A stretch of 64,000 nt of DNA. It comes from Sphingobacterium sp. UT-1RO-CII-1. GTDB taxonomy: Bacteria > Bacteroidota > Bacteroidia > Sphingobacteriales > Sphingobacteriaceae. The notes below the pieces were generated by a model, which ran no database searches, had not been told where the DNA came from, and saw only the letters and a list, made by a program, of their open reading frames with translations. Below are positions 26,505-34,551 of this stretch, in pieces. A program made the position numbers and the translations under genes. The stretch spans positions 82,275-146,274 of the forward strand of contig NZ_JAPPVJ010000009.1 in assembly GCF_026711005.1 (NCBI RefSeq), read 5' to 3'. Positions within the stretch are counted from its first letter, which is position 1. Every line of letters starts with the position of its first letter.

Positions 26505-27680
26505 ATGGCTACCATTTCTGCTGTTATCCTGAAGCATCACAAGAAACAAGACGGAACTTATAATGTTAAGATAAGGATCACACATAGGGGCTCAACTGTT
26601 TACATCGACACCTCTATATATGCAACCCGTTCCGATTTGGACACAAAGGTACGATTAAAAAAAGTATTTATTGACTCATTTCTTACGAGCACTGTGAATG
26701 AATATAGGTCAAAAGTAAATTTGCTGGGAGCTAAGGTCGAATACATGACAGCTTCAGATATAAAAAATATTCTCAACGAGGATATTGGAATTATCGATAT
26801 TATTAAATTTTGGGAAAAACATATAGAAGATTTGCACTCGGAAAAAAGAACTAATACAGCTGTTGGTAGAAATACTACATTGAATAGATTTAAAGAGTTT
26901 TGTGGTAGAAGTGTGTTTCCCATTGAATTGCTTACATCGAAAAAGATACGAGAGTATATAGATCATTTAACGAAAAAGCAGTATGCACCTTTAACTCTTA
27001 TAAATTCTTTGTCCGATCTTAGGTTGGTATTTAATTTAGCGAAAGATCATTATAATGACGAGGAGCTAGGTTTGATTAGAATACCAACGTCTCCATTTTC
27101 AAAAATTAAAATGCCAGTAAAGAATGAGCCGGTAAAGAAAAACTTATCTATAGACACAATCAAAAAGATCAGAGATTTAGAATTGGTCAATGAAGGTGAC
27201 ATTCTTTCTCGTGATTTATTTATGCTATCCTTTTATCTGTGTGGAATTAATGCTAATGATTTACATGAATATCTTAATGATCCACATATCGAAAGGTTGG
27301 GCTATACCAGAAATAAAACGAAAGGTAGGCGTGTTGACAAGGCGTTTATCAGCATTAAAATTATTGAAGAGGCCAAGCCATTAGTTGAGAAGTATGCAGG
27401 GGTATTAGCTAAAAGATATGCGCGTTGCGCTGGTTTAAATAATAGATTGTACTTATCATACTCAAAAGTTATAGGCCCAGCGGTGGGTGTTCCGGATCTC
27501 ACATATTATCATGCCCGTCATTCATTTGCTACCTTAGCCAGGAATGAATGTCGTTTTTCAATGGATGACGTGGGGATAGCGTTAAATCATAAGTCTTCAA
27601 CAATAACAGATATTTACGTAGCTAAGGATTGGGATATCGTTGATGAAGTTCAGGAGGCGGTTGTCAGTTTGTTGCGATAA
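26505..27680 (+). CDS. int: Tyrosine recombinase / phage integrase
   Basis: A 391-residue integrase with an N-terminal arm-type domain, a SAM-like core-binding domain (residues about 100-190) and a C-terminal catalytic domain. 'YHARHSFAT' carries the HxxR pair, 'ALNHKSSTITDIYV' the second His position and nucleophile Tyr. At the first catalytic Arg position the helix reads 'YLCGINANDL', so the canonical Arg of 'TGxR' is replaced, as occurs in several Bacteroidota integrases. It catalyses site-specific integration and excision. It converges with the leftward lysogeny genes, 16 bp apart. Confidence 0.92.
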   Translation: MATISAVILKHHKKQDGTYNVKIRITHRGSTVYIDTSIYATRSDLDTKVRLKKVFIDSFLTSTVNEYRSKVNLLGAKVEYMTASDIKNILNEDIGIIDIIKFWEKHIEDLHSEKRTNTAVGRNTTLNRFKEFCGRSVFPIELLTSKKIREYIDHLTKKQYAPLTLINSLSDLRLVFNLAKDHYNDEELGLIRIPTSPFSKIKMPVKNEPVKKNLSIDTIKKIRDLELVNEGDILSRDLFMLSFYLCGINANDLHEYLNDPHIERLGYTRNKTKGRRVDKAFISIKIIEEAKPLVEKYAGVLAKRYARCAGLNNRLYLSYSKVIGPAVGVPDLTYYHARHSFATLARNECRFSMDDVGIALNHKSSTITDIYVAKDWDIVDEVQEAVVSLLR

Positions 27681-27696
27681 CAAATAGAGCTTATAT

Positions 27697-28344
27697 TTAT
27701 TTTGCCTTAGCTACAGATTGCCCTGTTAATATGTAGTTGATATCCATATTGTAGTATTTAGCCATATATATTAAGATTTCTGTGCTAGGGAAACGGTGTC
27801 CATTCTCAATTCTTGATATTTGTACCGCAGTAGTGGGGATCCCATTTTCTAAATCAGTTTGTAAGATGTTATGTGATTTTCTAAAATCTTTAAATCTGAT
27901 TCCAATCTCTCTTCTATCTGCTGCTTCTATTGTTTTCTTTTCTTCCATCTTTAATTCTAGTTTTGTTATTGAATACATTGTGTTGGATAACCATAAATAT
28001 TTTGATGTTTTGAATATTTGATTACCCATTTGCTTAAAAAGATATTCTTCTACAATTGCATCACCCATGATGTCCTTTAAAACTTGATGTCTTGCTTCAA
28101 CTACATCAAGGTCGTCATGTTGGTAATTTATATTTAATAGACCTAAATCTCCAGATGCTTTCCTGTTTATTAGACCCGGGGTATTAATCTCAATTATGTC
28201 AAGTCTTGCACTTTTTGGTTTAGGTTTTAAGTAAATGCCACCTAAAACTTTTGACTCTTTAGGAAGATGCTTTTCAATATGTGCTTTAATGATTTCAAAA
28301 ACACGTAACTTAATGTTTTTATTCTTACTGAATTTAGAGTTCAT
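27697..28344 (-). CDS. XRE-family regulator with long N-terminal domain
   Basis: A 215-residue protein. The C-terminal 70 residues are a helix-turn-helix of the XRE/HTH_3 type ('NILQTDLENGIPTTAVQISRIENG'; recognition helix around 'TAVQISRIE'). The first 140 residues, of unknown family, may bind a ligand or partner. Its start overlaps the repressor stop by 1 nt (TAATG), so it is co-transcribed with the repressor and probably modulates the lysogeny decision. Confidence 0.75.
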   Translation of the reverse strand: MNSKFSKNKNIKLRVFEIIKAHIEKHLPKESKVLGGIYLKPKPKSARLDIIEINTPGLINRKASGDLGLLNINYQHDDLDVVEARHQVLKDIMGDAIVEEYLFKQMGNQIFKTSKYLWLSNTMYSITKLELKMEEKKTIEAADRREIGIRFKDFRKSHNILQTDLENGIPTTAVQISRIENGHRFPSTEILIYMAKYYNMDINYILTGQSVAKAK

Positions 28345-29102
28345 TATTTAAGTTCTCTTTTAACAACATTATAGATTTGCATGATGTCATCGATGTGAAC
28401 ATCAAAATCAGGATAAGTTTCCTTATTAGGATTTAAAGAGCGCAATGTAATACAACCAGTTTCTAAACACTGTTTTGCAATCTGCTTTGCAACTATGCCC
28501 TCAGTCCTGTGTACGAAGATCCAGTTAGGCCATTGGTGATTATGTAATTTCGCTTGCCATAAATCCCTTTTTACTTCTCTACCGGTCGCAATAGTGCCAT
28601 CAGGCATTGCTTCTTTTATATCTCCATTATCCATACTATCTCCGGATATTTCAAAAGCTCTGTATTTTCCTCTCACGTAACGATCTACAGTAATATAATG
28701 TTTAGGTAATTCATCAACATACTCTTTGTCTGCATAGCCGGTTAAATATCCTGCCTGTGCATAAACTGGGACTAATTCAACTCCCATTCTGTAGCGGCCT
28801 GGTGATATCTCTATGAACTTGTTATCACCATCTTCTTCATATATATCGGCAGGGCCAAGTTCTCTTGCATTTTGATTAATCCGTTTTATAGGGGCTGGAT
28901 CATCACCAGTACCGAACACCTCCTGTTCATTTGTGTCGAATTTTGACAATATGTTGCTTACAGTTTCGCGTTCTAAAGAGTTAGATTTGAAATACTGATA
29001 TACCGTTTGACGCGAAACACCTAGTATTTCAGCAGCTTTTGAAGCACCAATCTTACGAGAGCTTAAAAAATCTTTAAATTTTTCACCTTGATAATCAATC
29101 AT
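28344..29102 (-). CDS. CI/LexA-like phage repressor with S24 peptidase domain
   Basis: A 252-residue repressor. Residues 8-55 form the DNA-binding helix-turn-helix ('ASKAAEILGVSRQTVYQYFK'). After a linker, 'VPVYAQAGYLTG' has an Ala-Gly bond suited to RecA-stimulated self-cleavage. 'EISGDSMDNG' carries the catalytic Ser of the S24 dyad, and 'EGIVAKQIA' supplies the likely Lys. It should hold the prophage silent and be inactivated in the SOS response. Its own promoter faces the rightward early operon across a region with TAAGTA half-sites. Confidence 0.88.
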   Translation of the reverse strand: MIDYQGEKFKDFLSSRKIGASKAAEILGVSRQTVYQYFKSNSLERETVSNILSKFDTNEQEVFGTGDDPAPIKRINQNARELGPADIYEEDGDNKFIEISPGRYRMGVELVPVYAQAGYLTGYADKEYVDELPKHYITVDRYVRGKYRAFEISGDSMDNGDIKEAMPDGTIATGREVKRDLWQAKLHNHQWPNWIFVHRTEGIVAKQIAKQCLETGCITLRSLNPNKETYPDFDVHIDDIMQIYNVVKRELK

Positions 29103-29110
29103 TTATAAAT

Positions 29111-29157
29111 AGTAAGTAAAATACTTATTGACAGTGTAAGTATTATGTTTACATTTG
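29111..29157 (+). promoter_or_regulatory. Early rightward promoter overlapped by repressor operator
   Basis: TTG at 29128-29130, 19 nt, then TACATTTG at 29150-29157: a full match to the Bacteroidota -33/-7 promoter. The palindrome TAAGTA-AAA-TACTTA (29113-29127) abuts the -33 box, and a third TAAGTA half-site lies between the boxes (29137-29142). Binding there would block the early promoter and also cover the leader of the repressor gene. Confidence 0.7.
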
Positions 29158-29222
29158 TACCATACGAACAAAACAAAGGTAATACAATAGTTTAAAATCA
29201 ACAATCGCATAATAGTACCAAT

Positions 29223-29831
29223 ATGAACAAACAAAGGATATACGGCGGTATGATAGATAAGGGGATTGAGATTTGGGAGGATGAAGACACCAAAATACTA
29301 TGGTGCTCCCATAATCGAAGACAGCACAGCTGGCCATTCTTTCCTCCAAACGTCGTAAATAAGATTAAGCAAGATATGCTCAATAACCCTGATAAGGTTG
29401 ATTGTCTAAACAAATGGCCTAACCTAAGAAAAGAGGATAGAATGCATAGATATATGCTATGCAACTTCGGGGGGCTTGACGATAAGCCTGATTTCGATAA
29501 ACATGGTAAAGTAAATCGTTCAGAATATTACGAGTGTGGATTAAGAGGTAAGTGTCAGTTTGAAGGAAAACTTTGTTCATCTATTAAAGTCGCTAATGGC
29601 TTTTTGAGTAGGTCTGAAATTGAAGTTCTAAAATTCATTCGATTGCCAGATAAATTGATAGCTGCGAAGTTAAATAGGAGCCCTGAAACAATTTCTAGTC
29701 ACCTCCAAAATATTCGAATTAAAACAGGAGAGACAGATAAAGTGAATCTGGCATTATTCGCGCTAAGTATAGGAATAACATTATTTAAACCCGAAAAGTC
29801 AATCAAAAATGGAGATTATAAAATTAGATAA
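29223..29831 (+). CDS. LuxR-type HTH protein with Cys cluster
   Basis: A 202-residue first gene of the early operon. The C-terminal 65 residues are a LuxR/GerE-like helix-turn-helix ('LSRSEIEVLKFIRL', 'LNRSPETISSHLQNIRIKTG'). In the middle four Cys within about 40 residues ('MLCNFGG', 'ECGLRGKCQFEGKLC') suggest a metal site. It is a likely early regulator of the phage; no receiver domain is present. Confidence 0.7.
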   Translation: MNKQRIYGGMIDKGIEIWEDEDTKILWCSHNRRQHSWPFFPPNVVNKIKQDMLNNPDKVDCLNKWPNLRKEDRMHRYMLCNFGGLDDKPDFDKHGKVNRSEYYECGLRGKCQFEGKLCSSIKVANGFLSRSEIEVLKFIRLPDKLIAAKLNRSPETISSHLQNIRIKTGETDKVNLALFALSIGITLFKPEKSIKNGDYKIR

Positions 29832-30069
29832 GCAGCCAACTATAACGGAGCACATTGATCAGATGAGCCCGAGTGGTGAATCAGTAAAACGTTTTCATTT
29901 ACAACATATAAAAGCAGTGAGAGAGGCGGCAGGTCGTAAAATGAAACTTGAAAAACCTCAGTATAAGTATGAAACCAAAATTAATGCATCTGAAGGCTAC
30001 GGTTATATCGAAGTAGTTGTGTCTTTAAAGAAGAAAGGAGCTGCAAATGAACAAGTTCAAAACAATTAA
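29809..30069 (+). CDS. Small phage protein, unknown
   Basis: 86 residues, not recognised. A charged N-terminal helix region with 'LQHIKAVREAAGRKMKLEKP' broken by basic residues, then a beta-rich end. It overlaps the preceding LuxR-HTH gene by 23 nt and the next gene by 23 nt, so it is part of one tightly packed operon. Confidence 0.6.
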   Translation: MEIIKLDKQPTITEHIDQMSPSGESVKRFHLQHIKAVREAAGRKMKLEKPQYKYETKINASEGYGYIEVVVSLKKKGAANEQVQNN

Positions 30070-30334
30070 TACTGTCGAGCCTGAGTTAGTTTCTTTAATG
30101 AATGAGGCAGCAGAGCTAGGGGCCATGAGGGCCTTGATGAATACGGGTAATGTAACTCAGTATATAACGAAGAGTGCTGCTTATAAGAGAATTGGTAGCC
30201 GCACAAAGGTTGATAAATGGATCGAAGCGGGGGTATTGAAAGTTTGCGCTGCCGGTATTGATCTGTCTGAATTATTAGCGATTGCCGCCAGTGCAAACTT
30301 AGCTACCTATATGCATAATAAAGTCTTGAAGTGA
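30047..30334 (+). CDS. Small helix-turn-helix-like phage protein
   Basis: 95 residues. The segment 'YITKSAAYKRIGSRTKVDKWI' (about 39-59) resembles the winged-helix fold of excisionase-like/DNA-binding proteins in Bacteroidota phages, where a tyrosine-lysine-serine-rich helix precedes the recognition helix. It could be an excisionase or an accessory regulator. It overlaps both neighbours. Confidence 0.55.
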   Translation: MNKFKTINTVEPELVSLMNEAAELGAMRALMNTGNVTQYITKSAAYKRIGSRTKVDKWIEAGVLKVCAAGIDLSELLAIAASANLATYMHNKVLK

Positions 30335-30564
30335 TGTCAGTTTTTAAAGAAAAGCACCTGATAAATCTGGGATTTGTAAGGCATGAATGGAATGATGATG
30401 AATTTGGAAAGATAGTCGACCATAAGTTTGAGAATGCAGACGTCACTATTGAGATTACCAACCTTAGTACTGTAGAGTTAACGACTAGAGGGCAGTACGT
30501 TTCATTAAGTATGATAAATAGCAGCAAGAAGCTAAAACAATTAATAAATCTATTAACAAACTAA
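30334..30564 (+). CDS. Small phage protein, unknown
   Basis: 76 residues if the ATG at 30334 is used; it overlaps the previous stop as TGATG, and a GTG one codon earlier is possible. Two-strand and helix pattern ('VTIEITNLSTVELTTRG'), unknown family. It lies 12 bp before the SbcC-like gene. Confidence 0.55.
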   Translation: MSVFKEKHLINLGFVRHEWNDDEFGKIVDHKFENADVTIEITNLSTVELTTRGQYVSLSMINSSKKLKQLINLLTN

Positions 30565-30576
30565 ATAAATATTAAA

Positions 30577-32568
30577 ATGAATATCCTAATCAAAAAACTT
30601 ACAATGATTAACTTCAAAGGGGTTAAGAACTTTACAGTTGATTTCAATTTTATCACCAATATTTATGGTGCTAATGCATCTGGCAAAACAACCATTTTCG
30701 ATGCTTTCACCTGGTTGTTGTTTGGTAAAGACTCTAGTGATCGCAAAGATTTTAATGTTAAGCCTTTAAATAGTTCTGGGTTAACTAAAAATCGAACTGA
30801 AAACGAAGTTTCAGCTTTGTTAGAAGTTAATGGTGAAGAAATAAGTATTCGTCACATTCAAAAGGAGAAGTGGACGAAAAAGAGAGGTGAAGAAGTAGCA
30901 GAGTTTACAGGAAATGAACACATGTACTTTTGGAATGATGTTCCTGTAAATGCAGGAGAGTTTCAAGCGAAAGTACATAGTATACTCCCTGAGAATGTTT
31001 TTAAATTAATTACTAATCCACTTTACTTTAATAGCCAAAAATGGCAAGATCAACGGGCTGTTTTATCTGAAATTGCTGGAGAGATAACCGACAGCTTCTT
31101 AATAGGTAAATATCCTGAATTAGCAGAGTTGTTAAATTCATTAGATGGTAAAACACTGAAAGAGTTCAAGGCAAAAGTGGCTTTGGAAAAGAAGAATTTG
31201 AAAGATTCTTTAGAGAGTATTCCAGCCCGAATAGACGAGGCTGAACGTGGAAAACCTGAGGCAATTGATGAGGCCACAATCCAGTCTCGCATCAAGGAGT
31301 TGGAGCATGAATACGAAACTCTAGAACAAGCAATTTTCGATAAAAACGCCGCGAATGAAAGTGAAAACACCCGTATTCAGGGCGTTCAAAGGGAAATACA
31401 CCGATTGAAATTGGAAATTCAGAATATTGAAGCAAGCCACCGCTCTACTTATAATGCTGATGTTATTCAGGCAAGTTCAGGTATAAATGAAGATAAAGCA
31501 AAAGCATCTAGCCTTGAATATCAATTACGCGTGCAGGAGGGGCAGATTAAACAGTTGCAAACTTCGCATACTGATCAGATAGCTCGAATAGAACGTGATA
31601 AACAGGATATCAACGATCGGATGGCAAGTCTTAGAGTCTTGTTTGCTTCGGTAAATGGTCGCGAACTTAACCCTGAAGACAAAGTTTGTAAGGAATGTGG
31701 GCGCGAACATGAAGTGCATAATATCATCGAGTTACAAGCTAAGTTTGACGAAATCAAACGTAAAGAGCTTGAAGGGATAAATACACAAGGTGTAGGTCTT
31801 AAAAAGGATTTAGCTAATCGTGAAGCTGATATCGTGCAGGCTAAAGAGCAATTTGAAATTACTCAGAAGGCATTAGACAAAACTATCAATGACTTGAAGG
31901 TTGCGCTGGATGAGGTGAATGCACGTATAGCTCACGCGTCTACTAATACGGTTGAGGTTAAGTCGTATGAAGAGCGTGTAATGGAGGATGATCTTATCGC
32001 CCAAAAAACAGCTGAAATAACTCAGTTACAAGGACAATTGGAGTCTACTGAAATAGACTATGGAGATCTTAAAGTGAAGAAGGCAACTGTAAATGCTGAG
32101 TTAGATTCCGAAAAACGAAAACTTAATAATGCTGAGAGTATTGCCAAAGCTGATAGGCGCATCCAGGAATTGAAAGATCAAGAAAAAAACATGTCTCATG
32201 AATTGGCAACCTTGGAAAAACAGGAATTTGTGGCTGATAAATATGAGAAAGCTAAATCTGAGGAGCTTGAGAATCGTGTTAATGCAATGTTCAAGTATGC
32301 TAAATTCAAATTGTTCAAGCCATTAATAAATGGCGGAGAGGAGCCAACATGTCAAACAACTTATAGTGGGGTGCCGTTCTCAGATTTAAATACTGCAGCT
32401 AAAATTCTTGTTGGAATCGATATCATTAATACGTTGTCGGCTCATTATGGTGTAGTAGCCCCAGTATTCTTAGACAATCGAGAGTCTGTATCTGTGATAC
32501 CTGATACTGCAGCTCAAACTATTAATCTAATTGTATCAGCTCAAGATGAAAAATTAAGGGTGGCGTAA
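30577..32568 (+). CDS. SbcC/RecF-like AAA ATPase with zinc-hook motif
   Basis: A 663-residue SMC-type ATPase. The N-terminal Walker A is 'GANASGKTT' (about residues 31-39). Two long coiled-coil arms (about 210-330 and 400-560) flank 'CKECG' near residue 370, an SbcC/Rad50-like CxxC hook. The C-terminal lobe has 'APVFLDNRES' in the Walker B position. It begins the recombination block, followed by a small Cys protein, RecT and an MBL-fold protein. It probably prepares or tethers DNA ends for single-strand annealing. The length is much shorter than host SbcC (over 1000 aa). Confidence 0.85.
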   Translation: MNILIKKLTMINFKGVKNFTVDFNFITNIYGANASGKTTIFDAFTWLLFGKDSSDRKDFNVKPLNSSGLTKNRTENEVSALLEVNGEEISIRHIQKEKWTKKRGEEVAEFTGNEHMYFWNDVPVNAGEFQAKVHSILPENVFKLITNPLYFNSQKWQDQRAVLSEIAGEITDSFLIGKYPELAELLNSLDGKTLKEFKAKVALEKKNLKDSLESIPARIDEAERGKPEAIDEATIQSRIKELEHEYETLEQAIFDKNAANESENTRIQGVQREIHRLKLEIQNIEASHRSTYNADVIQASSGINEDKAKASSLEYQLRVQEGQIKQLQTSHTDQIARIERDKQDINDRMASLRVLFASVNGRELNPEDKVCKECGREHEVHNIIELQAKFDEIKRKELEGINTQGVGLKKDLANREADIVQAKEQFEITQKALDKTINDLKVALDEVNARIAHASTNTVEVKSYEERVMEDDLIAQKTAEITQLQGQLESTEIDYGDLKVKKATVNAELDSEKRKLNNAESIAKADRRIQELKDQEKNMSHELATLEKQEFVADKYEKAKSEELENRVNAMFKYAKFKLFKPLINGGEEPTCQTTYSGVPFSDLNTAAKILVGIDIINTLSAHYGVVAPVFLDNRESVSVIPDTAAQTINLIVSAQDEKLRVA

Positions 32569-32735
32569 TGGCTAAGAAAATTATGACACCGCTTCCAAAA
32601 ATACAGGCGGTGTCATGTTATAGTTGCAAATATATGCAACCGGGCGATCATCCAGCGATAATGTGGTGTGATAAAATTAAAATGCCGAGACCATCGGCAA
32701 CACTTAAAAATTGTATTCATAAAACTTTAAAATAA
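32568..32735 (+). CDS. Tiny Cys-rich protein
   Basis: A 55-residue ORF starting in TAATG overlap with the ATPase gene and ending 7 bp before recT. Four Cys (C17, C20, C34, C49) in the pattern CxxC-C-C suggest a small zinc-binding protein. The first codons also encode a 10-bp perfect inverted repeat ATGACACCGC / GCGGTGTCAT (32583-32616). Confidence 0.6.
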   Translation: MAKKIMTPLPKIQAVSCYSCKYMQPGDHPAIMWCDKIKMPRPSATLKNCIHKTLK

Positions 32736-32742
32736 AATCAAA

Positions 32743-33804
32743 ATGTCTCAACAAGTAACAACAACTAATAATCAAGTAACAACAACTCAACTTTCACAGT
32801 CAGAAAGATTTACGGTGGCTGTGATGAAAGAATTTACTGCTAACGCAGGAGATGTTCAACTTACTAACTTCCAAAAGAAGCTAATCCAGAATTACTTCAT
32901 CAAACTGGATATGACTTTGAAGGAAAATGAAGTAAAACGTCTTGCTAAATCGGATCAATATCGCGACCCTCTTGAGTTTATTTGGAAAAACGTAAATATG
33001 GCGCAATTGGCCTTGGATGTAGTTGCTTATTCTAGTATTGGCTTAGATCCTCTTCAAGACAATCATATTAATTTGATCCCTTACAAAAATAAGCGTTCTA
33101 ATCAATTTGATATAGGTTTCATTATTGGTTATGAGGGAATGAAAATTAAAGCGGTGAAGTACGGCTTTGAAGTTCCGGATGATGTAATTGTAGAGCTAGT
33201 ATACTCTAATGACATCTTTAAGTCCCATAAAAAAAATAAAGATAACCAAGTTGAATCATACGAGTTTGATATTGTGAATGATTTTGACCGAGGGGAAGTT
33301 ATAGGAGGCTTCTATTATCATGTTTTCAGAAGTAACCCTGAGAAAAATCGTCTTAAAGTTATGACGATGAAAGATATTAATAAGCGTATTCCGAAGAATG
33401 CATCGCCTGAATTTTGGGGAGGTGAGAAGAAAAAGTGGAACTCTGAAGAAATGGAGCATATTGACGGCTGGTATGAAGAAATGATTGAGAAGATGCTTAA
33501 ACGCGCTGCTTATAACTCCATCACTATCGATAGCGAAAAAATTGACGAACATCTTGTTAAGATGATGCAAGCCGAGTCAATTTCATTAGCTGGGAGCGAT
33601 CAAACATTATTACAAGTAAAGTCTGATATCAGTACTAATGCTAACAAAATTGAATTGCAAGGTTTTGATGATGTACAAATAATTGAAGAGTCTAAAACCA
33701 AGTACCCTGAGCCTATGGCGGAAAATGCTCAAGATAGTGCGATGCAGCCAAATGAAAAGGCGTTTGAAGAAGAAAATGCTAATAGTCAAACTCTTGCTTT
33801 CTAA
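32743..33804 (+). CDS. recT: RecT-family single-strand annealing protein
   Basis: 353 residues. RecT blocks are 'FQKKLIQNYFIKLDMTLK', 'WKNVNMAQLALDVVAYSSIGLDPLQDNHINLIPY' (in two halves) and 'DIGFIIGYEGMKIKAVKYG'. It binds single-stranded DNA and promotes annealing and strand invasion in phage recombination. The C-terminal 70 residues are acidic and unstructured. The usual RecE/YqaJ exonuclease is absent; an MBL-fold protein occupies its place 2 bp downstream. Confidence 0.92.
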   Translation: MSQQVTTTNNQVTTTQLSQSERFTVAVMKEFTANAGDVQLTNFQKKLIQNYFIKLDMTLKENEVKRLAKSDQYRDPLEFIWKNVNMAQLALDVVAYSSIGLDPLQDNHINLIPYKNKRSNQFDIGFIIGYEGMKIKAVKYGFEVPDDVIVELVYSNDIFKSHKKNKDNQVESYEFDIVNDFDRGEVIGGFYYHVFRSNPEKNRLKVMTMKDINKRIPKNASPEFWGGEKKKWNSEEMEHIDGWYEEMIEKMLKRAAYNSITIDSEKIDEHLVKMMQAESISLAGSDQTLLQVKSDISTNANKIELQGFDDVQIIEESKTKYPEPMAENAQDSAMQPNEKAFEEENANSQTLAF

Positions 33805-33806
33805 AA

Positions 33807-34541
33807 ATGCGTCTTCACATTATAAATAGCAATAGTGATGGTAACTGCTACCTTTTCACCGACAATGAGGGGAATACCCTTATTGTCGAGTGCGGGGTAC
33901 GTTTTGAGAAGATAAAGCAAGCAATGAACTTTGATTGTTCAAAGGTTGTAGGGTGTCTAGTTACGCATGAGCATGGTGATCATTGTAAAGGTGTCAAAGA
34001 CGCTGTCAAGGCTGGACTCGATATCTATGCATCAGCCGGAACTATCAAAGGAATGAAAATGGATAGCCATCGATTGAATACGATTGAAAAAGGCGCTAAG
34101 TTCTCTCTAGGTCCATTTGATATTATTGGCTTTGATGTCCATCATGACGTTAATGAGCCTTTGGGGTTCTTGATTAGGCATGAGGAGATGGGAACTACAT
34201 TGTTCCTTACGGATACTATTTACTGTGATTATACCTTTCCTGGTCTAACTAATGTGTTAATCGAAGCAAACTATAGTCAAGATATCATTGATGATAAATT
34301 ATCTGACAATCGGTTTTTACGTAATCGAGTTATTCAGTCACATATGAGTGTAGAGACAGCTATCAAGACTTTAAAAGCTAATGATCTAAGTAAGGTTAAT
34401 AATATCGTCCTCATCCATTTATCTGACAGGAACTCGGACGCTAAAGTCTTCAAAAAACGTATCGAAGATGCTACTTTAAAAACTGTCACTGTTGCTACTG
34501 CAGGATTGACAATTGACAATTTTAATATTTATCCATTTTAA
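33807..34541 (+). CDS. MBL-fold metallohydrolase, putative nuclease
   Basis: A 244-residue metallo-beta-lactamase-fold protein similar to YycJ-type phosphodiesterases. The metal motif 'THEHGDHCKG' (HxHxDH) is near residue 54, with later His and Asp in 'FDVHHDVNEP', 'FLTDTIY' and 'IHLSDRNSD'. Proteins of this type are often 5'-3' DNA exonucleases. Directly following recT, it is a candidate for the nuclease that makes the single strands that RecT anneals. Confidence 0.82.
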   Translation: MRLHIINSNSDGNCYLFTDNEGNTLIVECGVRFEKIKQAMNFDCSKVVGCLVTHEHGDHCKGVKDAVKAGLDIYASAGTIKGMKMDSHRLNTIEKGAKFSLGPFDIIGFDVHHDVNEPLGFLIRHEEMGTTLFLTDTIYCDYTFPGLTNVLIEANYSQDIIDDKLSDNRFLRNRVIQSHMSVETAIKTLKANDLSKVNNIVLIHLSDRNSDAKVFKKRIEDATLKTVTVATAGLTIDNFNIYPF

Positions 34542-34551
34542 TCTTAAAACT

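Noticed and set aside
34513..34551. Upstream start for the NA37 gene
   Set aside because: It overlaps the MBL gene and adds residues without similarity; the family N-terminus begins at 34552.
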